This document shows positions 42,914-51,430 of a DNA stretch of 64,000 nt, one piece after another. Origin of the DNA: Pyrobaculum islandicum DSM 4184 (GTDB taxonomy: Archaea; Thermoproteota; Thermoprotei; Thermoproteales; Thermoproteaceae); assembly GCF_000015205.1 (NCBI RefSeq), contig NC_008701.1, positions 995,436 through 1,059,435 on the forward strand, given 5' to 3'. How positions within the stretch are numbered: position 1 is the first letter of the stretch; the number at the start of each line of letters is the position of its first letter. The position numbers were made by a program, and so were the translations under genes. Under the pieces are notes generated by a model. It was not told the DNA's origin, did no database searches, and saw only the letters and a list, made by a program, of their open reading frames with translations.

Positions 42914-43703
42914 CTCGCTTGATTAACATAGCTACTTCTTTCATAACCTCTGTACTTTCTCTATAGATCTCTATTTTGGGAGGCTCTGCGCCTCTAATGC
43001 CGTTTAAAAGACTCGCCAAGGCTGAGACAAACACCCTCTGGGTAGAGGGGCATTCGATAGATATGTAGAAGTCGCGTGTGGCAAGCGCCCTCCCCAAGGC
43101 GTAGTAGAAATATTCTGAGGCGAAGAAATAGCCTGTCGGATCGTCTCTATGTATATCAAAGCCGAGTTGTAAAACGAGGGGGCCTTCGGCCGCTCTTAGG
43201 ATAAAACTAACCACTTTTTCAAAACCACGATCTCCAACTCCCGGAGGTAGTGGAAAGACAACTACATTATATCCACGCCTCTTTACATAGCCGTAGGATG
43301 GCCCGTCGGCGCCGCCATAGACTAAATAAAGCGGAAATTTATACTCTAGATGGAGCTCCCAAGTCCCAACTGGGAAATGTCTATCTATTGATATAACCGC
43401 GGCGTTGAGTTTCTTTGCTATATATACAGCGGCGTTAAATACATTGTTTCTCCTCGGCGTATGTAATCCCGCCATCGCCGTGCCGCCGGCATAAAATATG
43501 GCCTGTCTTTTCGTTAACGCAACTTCGGCGACTGCGACTGCGGCTAAGGTCTCCAACTCGCGTTTTGCAACTGCCTTTACAAAATTTTCACTATGTATAA
43601 AACGCACGGCGTCCCAAGAGCCTAGGCCTTCTACAACCTCTGCCCCGGCTTCTCTCAAGGCTTTAGACACCCAGTCTGAAAAACTTGTGTGTACTAGTAA
43701 CAC
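42900..43703 (-). CDS. Histone deacetylase/AcuC-superfamily protein
   Basis: 267 residues from GTG 43703 (VLLVHTSFSDWVSKAL). Family motifs: GGTAMAGLHTPRRNN, SIDRHFPVGTWE (in place of the IDxHxGNGT zinc motif) and LGFDIHRDDPTGYF. Both Asp/His zinc-ligand positions are kept. It is likely a zinc amide hydrolase (protein or small-molecule deacetylase). Start chosen by TATA spacing (43724-43733); GTG 43724 would overlap the TATA box. Confidence 0.75.
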   Translation of the reverse strand: MLLVHTSFSDWVSKALREAGAEVVEGLGSWDAVRFIHSENFVKAVAKRELETLAAVAVAEVALTKRQAIFYAGGTAMAGLHTPRRNNVFNAAVYIAKKLNAAVISIDRHFPVGTWELHLEYKFPLYLVYGGADGPSYGYVKRRGYNVVVFPLPPGVGDRGFEKVVSFILRAAEGPLVLQLGFDIHRDDPTGYFFASEYFYYALGRALATRDFYISIECPSTQRVFVSALASLLNGIRGAEPPKIEIYRESTEVMKEVAMLIKRAKRV

Positions 43704-43723
43704 ATATATACTTACTATTTCCA

Positions 43724-43733
43724 CTTTATTAAT
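43724..43733. promoter_or_regulatory. Shared TATA box between the HDAC-like gene (-) and pheA (+)
   Basis: CTTTATTAAT is centred about 25 nt from GTG 43703 (minus) and 21 nt from CTG 43749 (plus). The only ATG downstream at a similar distance (43764) is out of frame with pheA. Confidence 0.5.
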
Positions 43734-43748
43734 GCAGGGGTTTACAGA

Positions 43749-44657
43749 CTGGAGGAAGAGCTTTATGCCTTACTAAGAGAAAGAGCCAAGTATAAAGTCC
43801 CCCCTCTTATTGACGGCCCCCTTGCCCCCATAATTGCGGCAGTAGTATCTAGAACACATAAGCCTGTCGTGGCATATCTAGGGCCAGAACGCTCGTTTAC
43901 TTGGGAAGCCGCCACGTCTCTATACCCAAATGGAGCGCATGTCGCATATAGAACTGTAACAGAGGTTTTCAAAGCTGTAGAAAGCGGCGTTGTAGACTAC
44001 GGGGTGGTCCCCTTTATAAACAGCCTCGAGGGGCCTGTGGGAGAGACTGTAGACGCCTTGGCGACACATGAGGTTAAAATCTTGGCCATGGGCGAGATGA
44101 GGATAACTCTCTGTCTAGCCAAGAGGGGCAACCCCCGTGTGGTATATACACACCCCCACGCCGCGGCGCAGGCGAGAAAAATTCTCTCTGCATTAGGCGC
44201 CGACGTGGTTTATACATCATCTACATCGGAGGCAGTTAGAGAGTTTGAAAGATGTAGAGATTGCGCCGTGATAGCGTCGCCAAGAGCGCTTGAGCAGTAC
44301 AGTGAAAAAATATGCGGAGTTGAAGACTGGGAGAGCTATACCCGTTTCGCAGTTTTATCTAAAGAGAGTAGCCAAGCTGGAGCTAGGGCGGCGCTTATAT
44401 TCGCCGTCCCCAACGTGGCCGGGGCTCTCTACAAAGCGCTTGGCCCCATAGCTAAGAGAGGCATAAATATGACTTTGATATATTCAAGGCCGACGAAGCT
44501 CTCTCCCTGGGACTACTTCTTTCTTGTAGAAGTGGAGTCTAACGCTGAGCTAAACGCCGCACTTGACGAAATGAGACAACACACCACAATGTTAAAGTTG
44601 GCAGGCCGCTATAATATAATCAACTTGTCTCAACCAATTGCCGAGCTTGTTCAATAA
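43749..44657 (+). CDS. pheA: Prephenate dehydratase with a truncated chorismate-mutase-like N-terminus (probable CTG start)
   Basis: From GTG 43869 the protein is a 262-residue prephenate dehydratase (AYLGPERSFTWEAA, GVVPFINSLEGPVGET, then an ACT domain with GINMTLIYSRP). The reading frame is open for 120 nt further upstream and encodes LEEELYALLRERAKYK, IDGPLAPIIAAVVSRTHKP. This looks like the end of an AroQ chorismate mutase joined to the dehydratase, as in bacterial P-proteins (GPL...IIS...VAYLGP). In this stretch no ATG, GTG or TTG is in frame; CTG 43749 is, and the TATA box fits it. Phenylalanine synthesis. Confidence 0.75.
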   Translation: MEEELYALLRERAKYKVPPLIDGPLAPIIAAVVSRTHKPVVAYLGPERSFTWEAATSLYPNGAHVAYRTVTEVFKAVESGVVDYGVVPFINSLEGPVGETVDALATHEVKILAMGEMRITLCLAKRGNPRVVYTHPHAAAQARKILSALGADVVYTSSTSEAVREFERCRDCAVIASPRALEQYSEKICGVEDWESYTRFAVLSKESSQAGARAALIFAVPNVAGALYKALGPIAKRGINMTLIYSRPTKLSPWDYFFLVEVESNAELNAALDEMRQHTTMLKLAGRYNIINLSQPIAELVQ

Positions 44658-46740
44658 TAGACTTGGCGAGTTTTTCGCCGAAGCCTGGCAAAGAGGCTAT
44701 CTCACGTATGGAGGCTCTTGCTATATCTCTAACTGTCCTATAGCCGAAGTTATAAAGCGTCCTGGCTCTCACACGGCCGACTCCCCTCAACGTAGTCACC
44801 AATTCCAACAGCTCTTCTCTCACGCCATATATCACACGTGCAGTCACTACCTCCAGCCGCCGTCTGTGTTCCTCCTCGCCTATTATACCCGCCAACTTCG
44901 CGGCTGCGTTCCCAAGCCAGTCAAATAAGTCTATATAGACGCGTAAATCGCCGGGGGCGACTTCAAATTTTTCAAAAATTACGTCTTCATCTGCCTCCTC
45001 AATCCACGCCATTAACATAGCGACAGTTTTTACAACATCTTCAAACTCCTCATCTTCTTCCACATCTAAAGCCTTAAGTACCTCCTCTACAACACGTTTA
45101 TCTACTCTGCCACGCCGGACTCTTGGAAAGTCAGGCGCCGTGAGAACTATATAGAGATATGCAGCTGTATTGCCCTCCTTCAGAGATTTTATAAAGTCGA
45201 TATATCTAGCGGCGGTTTCTGGATCTAGGTACAGTCTGGCCACTTGTCTGCCGAGCTCTGTAGCGTAGACATAGTCGCCGTCTCGCTCTAAAAACCCCCA
45301 CTCGGCCAATTTCTCAACTGCCGCTGCAATTTTAGACCGCAAGACGGCAGATTTCACAGCTATTTTGCTCTGGAAGTACCCCAGGGTGTTTGAGAAAAAC
45401 TCCACAAGTTCGTCTATCGACCCTGCGTAGCCCCCGCCGACGGCTCCCAACACATGTGTCCTCAAGTTAGGCTCTAGGAGTATATGTGATTTTATATTCT
45501 CAACCTGCCCCTTTATGTACCTCTCCATTAGGTATCCAACTTCGTTTTTACTCCGCGCCACAATCACGGCCTCGCCCACGGCGTCAAGACCAGGCCTCCC
45601 CGCGCGGCCGGCCATTTGTTTATACTCAAGCACTGGGATCTCCTCTCTTCCCACCACTGGGTCAAACCGCTCGTAATCCGCTATTACAACTCTCCTCGCG
45701 GGTAAATTTACGCCTGCGGCTAAAGTCGTCGTAGAGACAACAACTTTAATAACCCCCCTCCTAAACCCATCTTCGACAAGTCTCCTCACCTCAAGCTCAA
45801 GCCCGGCGTTGTGAAAAGCCACCCCCCTCGCCACAACTTCTGCCAACTCTCTCCCAATGATTTTACTAGAGGACACCCTCAAGATCTCCTCAGCCAACGC
45901 CTCCGTCTCAGCCACATTGATAAGTTTTGTGGGATACGCCGCAATAGCTCTGGCGATAGCTTTTGCAAGTCTCGCTGTAGAAGATCTGCTATTTGTAAAG
46001 ACAAGGGCCTGTCCCCCCTCAGCCACTACATCTACTGCGAGGGCAACTTCTGCATCTCCAGACGCCGATACTGCCCTATGGGATCCATCTGAGAAATATA
46101 TTCTACCTCCATAATAAACACCCTCGCGTAGGGGGACAGGCCTCCAGCTAGAGACCACTAGCCTTGCCCCCAGCCAATCCGCCACCTCAGTTGCGTTGCC
46201 GACGGTGGCGCTCAAGCCAATAAACTGAGCGCGTAGGCCTAGGTGTTTAATTTTGGCAATTATAGACTCTAAGACAGCCCCCCTCTTGGGGTCGCCTAGG
46301 TAATGTATTTCGTCTATTACCACAGTCTTAACAGAGCTAAGCCACCCCGGCCTATGTCTTAGCAGACTGTCTAGTTTTTCATACGTCACCACAACCACGT
46401 CGTATTCATATAGTCTTCTATCGTCAGAATCGAAATCGCCCGTAGAGACGCCGACTTTAACCAAATTACCATAGTGAGAAAAATGTACAAGTTTTTCATA
46501 GGCAAGAGCCTTGAGAGGCACGGCGTATAACGCCATGCCCCCCTCCAACGCTGTTTTTACAGAAGCCACCTCTGCCAAGAGAGATTTGCCAGAGGCTGTT
46601 GCAGTACATAACAAGACGTGTCTCCCCTCGAAAATCCCGGCTCTCACCGCCTCTGCCTGAGGAGGGAAAAGCCTCCTAACCCCCCTCTCTTTCAACACAG
46701 AGATAAGCCTCTCGTCGAGAGAAAGCTCGGAAATTTCCAC
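44620..46740 (-). CDS. hel308: Hel308 DNA helicase
   Basis: 706 residues, normal for Hel308. Superfamily 2 motifs: Walker A CTATASGKSLLAE (about 45), DEIH box VIDEIHYLGDP (about 138), SATVGN, and QMAGRAGRPG. Winged-helix and ratchet domains follow, with a C-terminal HhH region (LRGVGRVRARTLYNFG, LPGFGEKLAKSI). It unwinds lagging-strand duplex at stalled forks. GTG start; TTTTTATTT lies about 26 nt upstream inside the end of mcm. The last 38 nt overlap pheA. Confidence 0.93.
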   Translation of the reverse strand: MEISELSLDERLISVLKERGVRRLFPPQAEAVRAGIFEGRHVLLCTATASGKSLLAEVASVKTALEGGMALYAVPLKALAYEKLVHFSHYGNLVKVGVSTGDFDSDDRRLYEYDVVVVTYEKLDSLLRHRPGWLSSVKTVVIDEIHYLGDPKRGAVLESIIAKIKHLGLRAQFIGLSATVGNATEVADWLGARLVVSSWRPVPLREGVYYGGRIYFSDGSHRAVSASGDAEVALAVDVVAEGGQALVFTNSRSSTARLAKAIARAIAAYPTKLINVAETEALAEEILRVSSSKIIGRELAEVVARGVAFHNAGLELEVRRLVEDGFRRGVIKVVVSTTTLAAGVNLPARRVVIADYERFDPVVGREEIPVLEYKQMAGRAGRPGLDAVGEAVIVARSKNEVGYLMERYIKGQVENIKSHILLEPNLRTHVLGAVGGGYAGSIDELVEFFSNTLGYFQSKIAVKSAVLRSKIAAAVEKLAEWGFLERDGDYVYATELGRQVARLYLDPETAARYIDFIKSLKEGNTAAYLYIVLTAPDFPRVRRGRVDKRVVEEVLKALDVEEDEEFEDVVKTVAMLMAWIEEADEDVIFEKFEVAPGDLRVYIDLFDWLGNAAAKLAGIIGEEEHRRRLEVVTARVIYGVREELLELVTTLRGVGRVRARTLYNFGYRTVRDIARASIREIASLPGFGEKLAKSIIEQARQLVETS

Positions 46741-46767
46741 GGCAAAGGTTGGGGAATGAAATAAAAA

Positions 46768-48810
46768 CTATACAACGCGCTTTATATAGCCAGGCCTCGG
46801 CGTATAAGCCTCGCCGTTGCGAATAAGCAAATCGACAACTCTCTGCACCTCTGACGCGGGAATGCCCAATTTCTCCGCCTCGGCTTTTAGCAAATCGATT
46901 TTGACAGGCCCCCTCTCCACCTCCTCCAGCTTTTTCAGAAGCTCAACGATTTTTATATATGCCTCTCTCCTCGACGCGGGGACGCCTGTGATAACTGCAT
47001 CAATATCTATAGCCCCAGATTCCACGTCTATACCTACGGATTTGAGAAAGGCGAGATATAGCTTGATAGCTCTCTCAGCATCTTCGCCAGTGGCGACGGG
47101 AGAGAGCCTCATCTTAGCCTCCGCTATTGTGAGACGTATAAGGGCCTCCAGCTGGCGGGCCGTAATGGCAATGGCAGTCCCAGGCCCCTGGTACCTACGG
47201 CGCATTTCTAGATAAAACCTCTTGATCTTCTCCTTGGCCTCCTCACTCAAGATAGGTCTTATATACCTCCTGGCGTATATTATATACTTGCGGAGGAAGT
47301 CGGGCCTTAGAACATCGCGAAAAGCCTCGGGAGTTCTGCCAGAGTGGAGATCTAGGATATGCCCGGCGACAGAGGCGTCGAAGTCCTCCCTAGGCTCGTC
47401 TCTAATTACGAAAATTAAGTCGAAGCGGCTTAGCAAAGACACCGGGAGGTCGATGTTCTCTGCTACAGTTCGGTTGGGGAGGTACCGGCCGAAGGCGGGG
47501 TTGGCGGCGGCTAACACGGCAGCCCGCGCGTTGAGAGTAGCCACTATGCCGGCTTTGCTAATCGAGACGGTGTTCTGCTCCATAGCCTCGTGGAGCGCCA
47601 CTCTGTCTTTGGCATCCATCTTGTCGATCTCGTCTATAACTGCCACCCCCCTGTCGGCCAACACGAGGGCCCCCGCCTCTAGGTAGAACTCGCCTGTCAG
47701 CTTATCCCTCACGACAGCCGCCGTGAGGCCAGCCGCCGACGACCCCTTGCCCGTCGTGTAGACAGCCCTCGGCGCTATCTTAGCCACAAACTTGAGCAAT
47801 TGCGACTTCGCCGTGCCAGGGTCGCCGATTAACAAGATATTTATCTCGCCCCTCACTCTAACGCCATCGGGGTAGACAATCTCATTCCCCCCAAAGAGAA
47901 GACAAGCAATGGCCTCCTTTATCTCCTCATAGCCATATATAGAGGGGGCGATGGAGCGGACTATGAGCTCTCTCACGTCGGGTCTACGCGAGATCTCTAA
48001 AATCCGTTGCTCGTCCTCCTTTGTGATTTCTTCTACAAGCTCTTTGTTAGAAGTCTCCACGTGGGTCCCCAGGATATAAGATGTCACAATAGGCGGCCTC
48101 CCTTTCTTAAGCTCGCTGAGAGTTAAATCGACGATACCTGTCAGAGAGACTATGTCGCCAGGTTTTACAGTATCTACGAGGTCGTCTAGAAGCACCACTT
48201 CAACACTCCTCGGCAACTGGCCAGGCGGGAGGTCCTCCGGCCTCTCCTGTATGATAATTTTCTGCCAGTCTATGTACTGGCTCAGCTCAGTCACAAGGGT
48301 AAAGCTTTTCGAGGCCCCACAGCGGGGGCACTTGGCGGGGGGCTCCACATGTCTCTCCAGCTCTTGAAGAAGCTCGATCTCGTAGCCACACTGCGTACAC
48401 CGGTAGAGCGCTCTGTGGAGGAAGTGCTTAGGCGGAGTCTGTCTAGTCACAATCCCCTCGATGCGGATCAGCCGGCCGATGTACTCAGACCTCAGCTTCC
48501 TAAGCGGAACAACCAACGGCGACCCCCTAACCCTGAAGTGAAACCGCCTAAGCGCCCTCGCAGTCTCCGGATCCTTCTCCTCCACAATCTCCTGCACCAC
48601 CTTGTCAGCCTCAGGCAACACAAGCCGAGGCCTCTCGACGAAGAGATCTGCAAGAGACTTGTCAAACAGAAGAATGTCGTGGAAATCCACCTCAAGAGAC
48701 CTCTTCCGCTGGATAATCATATTGATAACCTCGTCCGACACCTTCTCACTAGACGTAATAAACTCCCTAATCTTATCCCTCACAAGATCAAGCTCCAACT
48801 CAACAGTCAC
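46768..48810 (-). CDS. mcm: Minichromosome maintenance (MCM) replicative helicase
   Basis: 680 residues. The N-terminal domain includes a zinc finger (YRCTQCGYEIE...KCPRCG). The AAA+ core has Walker A GDPGTAKSQLL, Walker B VAVIDEIDKM, and the arginine finger in SLLSRFDL. A C-terminal winged helix completes it. The hexamer unwinds origin DNA. GTG 48810 (VTVELELDLV) is about 25 nt after TTTTTATTG; a TTG at 48831 is the alternative. No replication origin was recognised nearby. Confidence 0.95.
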   Translation of the reverse strand: MTVELELDLVRDKIREFITSSEKVSDEVINMIIQRKRSLEVDFHDILLFDKSLADLFVERPRLVLPEADKVVQEIVEEKDPETARALRRFHFRVRGSPLVVPLRKLRSEYIGRLIRIEGIVTRQTPPKHFLHRALYRCTQCGYEIELLQELERHVEPPAKCPRCGASKSFTLVTELSQYIDWQKIIIQERPEDLPPGQLPRSVEVVLLDDLVDTVKPGDIVSLTGIVDLTLSELKKGRPPIVTSYILGTHVETSNKELVEEITKEDEQRILEISRRPDVRELIVRSIAPSIYGYEEIKEAIACLLFGGNEIVYPDGVRVRGEINILLIGDPGTAKSQLLKFVAKIAPRAVYTTGKGSSAAGLTAAVVRDKLTGEFYLEAGALVLADRGVAVIDEIDKMDAKDRVALHEAMEQNTVSISKAGIVATLNARAAVLAAANPAFGRYLPNRTVAENIDLPVSLLSRFDLIFVIRDEPREDFDASVAGHILDLHSGRTPEAFRDVLRPDFLRKYIIYARRYIRPILSEEAKEKIKRFYLEMRRRYQGPGTAIAITARQLEALIRLTIAEAKMRLSPVATGEDAERAIKLYLAFLKSVGIDVESGAIDIDAVITGVPASRREAYIKIVELLKKLEEVERGPVKIDLLKAEAEKLGIPASEVQRVVDLLIRNGEAYTPRPGYIKRVV

Positions 48811-49012
48811 ACCTACAAGACAGCCCAACAATAAAAAACAAAACAGGTGATATCCAAAGCGACGGAGTTAGCCAAAGGAACAGGCGGCTACCCCTCAACG
48901 CCACGCTCTCCCGCCCACTTCCCAACGACGCGCGGCGGCACTGCCGCAAGGATTTCGGCCATCTTGGAGAAGCCGCGCCGCATGTCCCTACGCCTAGGGA
49001 CTCTGCCAAACC

Positions 49013-49055
49013 CATCCCCGTCCTAAAGGGCGAGGCTTTCGATGTACAATGTAAA
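49013..49055 (+). mobile_element. Solo IS200/IS605-type right end
   Basis: CATCCCCGTCCTAAAGGGCG then AGGCTTTCGATGTACAATGT is nearly identical to the right end of the tnpB unit at 50.1 kb but on the other strand, with a complete hairpin (CCCCGTCC/GGGCGAGG). No tnpB reading frame leads into it. Confidence 0.65.
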
Positions 49056-49194
49056 ACGCCTTCCCCCGCCGCCATGAGAAGGTCTGGACACAAGCCGTCG
49101 ACGGGAGAAGAGACGTAGGTTAAGCCGTCACAGACGCAGCCCTCCGGCTCAAGCAGCCGCGACTCAACCCCCAGCGATCCCCAGGCGCCGCCAG

Positions 49195-49440
49195 GACATG
49201 TCTATTAGTCCTCTCCTACACCTCCTCCCGTAGTCCTCCAAAAACTTTTCCCAAGCCTCGTACCAAGCCCCCTCCTCTATCTCTAGAAGCTCCCCCACTC
49301 TCTGTACCACCTACGCCACCCCTCTCGCTAAGCTCTACGTACTGGGCCGTCTGGCTTCTTAGGTCTCTCAGTCTTCTCAAAACCCCGCCCAGCCCCAGCA
49401 AGCCGGCAACCGCCAGCCTAAACTCCTTGCAGAAGGCGGA
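49195..49440 (-). pseudogene. Decayed coding remnant
   Basis: Two minus-strand frames carry protein-like sequence that would join across a G-run near 49310. The first reads KEFRLAVAGLLGLGGVLRRL through QTAQYVELSERG; the second reads VVQRVGELLEIEEGAWYEAW then EKFLEDYGRRC. The family is not recognised. No start codon or promoter of its own is evident. Confidence 0.35.
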
Positions 49441-49566
49441 GGATCCCCTGACTCTAAAACTCCATACTCTAATTTAAATACTGCGCCGAGATGTTACATA
49501 CTTACGCCGATAGAATATATATCGATAATTTTTTACGTCTGAATAATTCTCTATAATTCTCTACAT

Positions 49567-49885
49567 GTGTTTGAAGACGTCGTGGGGGAGGAGATCTTGG
49601 CAGCCGCAGTCTTGCACAAAAGCGGCTTCGTCGTGAAATACGTGGGCTTAGACAGAGAGGTCTGGACTAGGCTGACGGCTGTGTTAAACAAGGCGAGAGA
49701 GCTGGCCTCCGCCTTCCAGGGGGAACCTCCTGGGCATAGACCTAGTCATGGATAGATACAGGGCGGCGGTTAGGGCGGGAAACAGCGTAGTCGCCGCCGT
49801 GTTGGCCAAGGCAGAGGTAGACCCCCAGTACCTAGACTACGTCGCCTTCCGGATCGTGGAGAAGTTCGAGGCGGAGCTCAAGTAG
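49567..49885 (+). pseudogene. Frameshifted small gene of unknown family
   Basis: The first frame (GTG 49567, VFEDVVGEEILAAAVLHKSG through ARELASAFQG) runs into a stop after 62 codons. At a GGGGG run (49719-49723) the reading continues sensibly in another frame as GNLLGIDLVMDRYRAAVRAG and ends with EKFEAELK at 49885. One extra G would explain it. The intact product would be about 105 residues, somewhat like a roadblock/LC7 domain, but that is weak. Confidence 0.5.
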
Positions 49886-50095
49886 GCCTCCAGGAGCTCC
49901 CCAGCCCTCAACAGAGCCACCCCCCTGGGCTCCCCGCCCACCTTCACCGCCACGGCGGCGCCGCCCCTAGCCCTCCCCACGTACTCCACCCCCTCGACGG
50001 AGATATAGAACTCCTCCACGGCCTCTAGATACTTCTCCGCCGCCTTCAACATAGAGGCGATGAGCTCTGCGTGCCTCTCCTCGACGCCTTCAGCC
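49837..50095 (-). pseudogene. 3' part of a gene cut off by the IS605-type element
   Basis: The frame AVKAEGVEERHAELIASM then LKAAEKYLEAVEEFYISVEG, VEYVGRARGGAAVAVKV is open from the right end of the tnpB unit (50096) to a stop at 49837. It has no start of its own before the element except an internal ATG at 50052. I infer that the element inserted into or just upstream of the original gene. The 3' end overlaps the convergent gene at 49567-49885. Confidence 0.4.
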
Positions 50096-50134
50096 TTTAC
50101 AGCCGAAAGCCTCGCCCTTTAGGGCGGGGATGTG
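50096..50134 (-). ncRNA. Right-end hairpin of the tnpB unit, possible omega-RNA scaffold
   Basis: The tnpB stop codon (TAA at 50119-50121) lies in the loop of the hairpin CCCCGCCC-TAAA-GGGCGAGG, so the 3' end of the gene and the right-end RNA overlap. This is the arrangement from which guide (omega/re) RNAs are made in studied TnpB systems; production here is inferred. Confidence 0.5.
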
Positions 50135-51186
50135 TACTTCAGTGCCCACCTAATCGGCACTAGGTCTCTCTTTTCTCTGAATCCACATTGACATACCATT
50201 GTTCTGTCGGGCAGTTGTGTCAGCTCGGAACCGCATACTGGACACACGGTGGACGGCAGACGCTTAAATCTGTACGGAATGCCGTACCACGCCAATTGGT
50301 TCGTCAACAAGTTGATAAAGCGACGGAGGTAGAGCATGTAGAGCTTGACAAGGTCGCTGGGCAGTTTCTCCTCAATCAGCTCCCTCCTGGACTCCTCCAA
50401 CATGTCGTCGATCCAAACCTCCGCTCGGCGCTTCACGGCCTTCAGTGCCAATCTGTGCGCCGCCTTTTGCGCAAAGTCTCTGAGGTATGCGTAAAGCCGT
50501 CTCCTCTTCTGCTTTATCTGTCTCCACAGCTTCTTGCTGTCTCTGCCCTCGTGGAGACCAAGTCTCTCCAGCTTTCCGTATTTGTGCTCAAGTCTGACGA
50601 CCTCGCTGTATAGCCGCTCTATGTATCCCAAGTCCGGTCTCACTCGCGCCCACTTTGTTGTTTTTCCGTCTCTGATCAGAGCCCACACAACGCCGTGTCT
50701 CCACGAATTGACGTCTACCACTAGGACGCTATTCGTCTGTATCAGCTCGACCTCACGCTCCGCCACCAGCGCTAGGTGCGGCTTCCCCCTCTTGAGACCA
50801 AGGAGGGCGAACTTCACGTCGCCGCCCTCGGAGACCCTGTCGTAGGCCCACTTCGGCATGGGCACCTCGGCGTGGCAGATAAACCTCAGCTTCACAACTC
50901 CTCTGTCGAAGTCCAACACGACGGGGGCCCCACCGTCGCCGATTTTTTGACCGTTCCCAATCCTAAGGGTTGTGAGAGGAAACCACGTTCTGGCAAGCCA
51001 CCTCTTCGGCTCTGTGCCAAACGCGAGCTCATGCCTTCTTCTGTACAGCATTATTGACACCGTCTTGGGCAGATCCGGCGGCTCAACGCGGTATCCGCGG
51101 TGCGCCAGATTCGCCAACGCCATAAGCCGCTCCACGCCACAGTCCAGCTCCGGCAGTTTAAGCGCAATCGCTCTATAGCTCTTCAT
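50119..51186 (-). CDS. tnpB: TnpB, RNA-guided nuclease-family protein of IS605 type
   Basis: 355 residues from ATG 51186. RuvC-like motifs: VLVVDVNSWRHGVVWALI (first Asp), RRAEVWIDDMLEESRR (where the Glu is expected; here a DD...EE sequence), and the final Asp in REKRDLVPIRWALKY. The zinc ribbon is CPVCGSEL...CQCG. The replacement of the usual ED motif by WIDDM makes nuclease activity uncertain. Start overlaps the small gene upstream by 14 nt. Family call firm. Confidence 0.88.
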   Translation of the reverse strand: MKSYRAIALKLPELDCGVERLMALANLAHRGYRVEPPDLPKTVSIMLYRRRHELAFGTEPKRWLARTWFPLTTLRIGNGQKIGDGGAPVVLDFDRGVVKLRFICHAEVPMPKWAYDRVSEGGDVKFALLGLKRGKPHLALVAEREVELIQTNSVLVVDVNSWRHGVVWALIRDGKTTKWARVRPDLGYIERLYSEVVRLEHKYGKLERLGLHEGRDSKKLWRQIKQKRRRLYAYLRDFAQKAAHRLALKAVKRRAEVWIDDMLEESRRELIEEKLPSDLVKLYMLYLRRFINLLTNQLAWYGIPYRFKRLPSTVCPVCGSELTQLPDRTMVCQCGFREKRDLVPIRWALKYTSPP

Positions 51187-51340
51187 CCGGCACCAAGATG
51201 ACGACAACGACCCTCTTTCCCAAGAGGGGTCTCAGCTCCGGCCTGTTGCCGATCCACACCTTGTAGTACTCGTACTTGTCCTTTCTATCCACTTGAACAG
51301 ACCCGGTGTAGATGTATATCTTGTCCACAGAGAAGTTCAC
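51173..51340 (-). CDS. Small protein encoded upstream of and overlapping tnpB
   Basis: 55 residues from GTG 51340 (VNFSVDKIYIYTGSVQVDRK, then EYYKVWIGNRPELRPLLGKR, ending PDEEL). Beta-rich and basic, with the look of a small beta-barrel nucleic-acid-binding protein. A TTTAAGTA box is about 30 nt upstream. It ends 14 nt inside tnpB, so translation is probably coupled. I know of no function; its placement implies a role with TnpB or its RNA. Confidence 0.65.
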   Translation of the reverse strand: MNFSVDKIYIYTGSVQVDRKDKYEYYKVWIGNRPELRPLLGKRVVVVILVPDEEL

Positions 51341-51430
51341 AGAAGCGATATATGTGCATTTCGCAGAAATACTTAAATTCTTCTGTGAACTGTATACAGA
51401 GCTACCGCGCGAGGGAACTGTGAGCGCGGT

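Larger units (their letters stand above)
48832..49566. other. 735-nt accessory region with relics
   Basis: There is no intact gene. It holds an IS605-type solo right end (49013-49055), a GC-rich patch (48900-48990) with an inverted repeat GGCGGCACTGCCGC, and a decayed minus-strand coding remnant (49195-49440). The last 60 nt are AT-rich (TTTAAATAC, 49475; TATATATC, 49516) and hold the promoter of the next gene. Confidence 0.5.
50096..51430 (-). mobile_element. IS200/IS605-type tnpB unit (no tnpA)
   Basis: It contains the small gene 51340-51173, tnpB 51186-50119, a right-end hairpin CCCCGCCC-TAAA-GGGCGAGG followed by CTTTC and TGTAAA (50134-50096), and a left hairpin ACCGCGC...GCGCGGT (51404-51430). 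No Y1 transposase is present, so mobility would need one in trans. The right end coincides with where a flanking gene loses its 5' part. The exact left boundary is uncertain. Confidence 0.7.
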
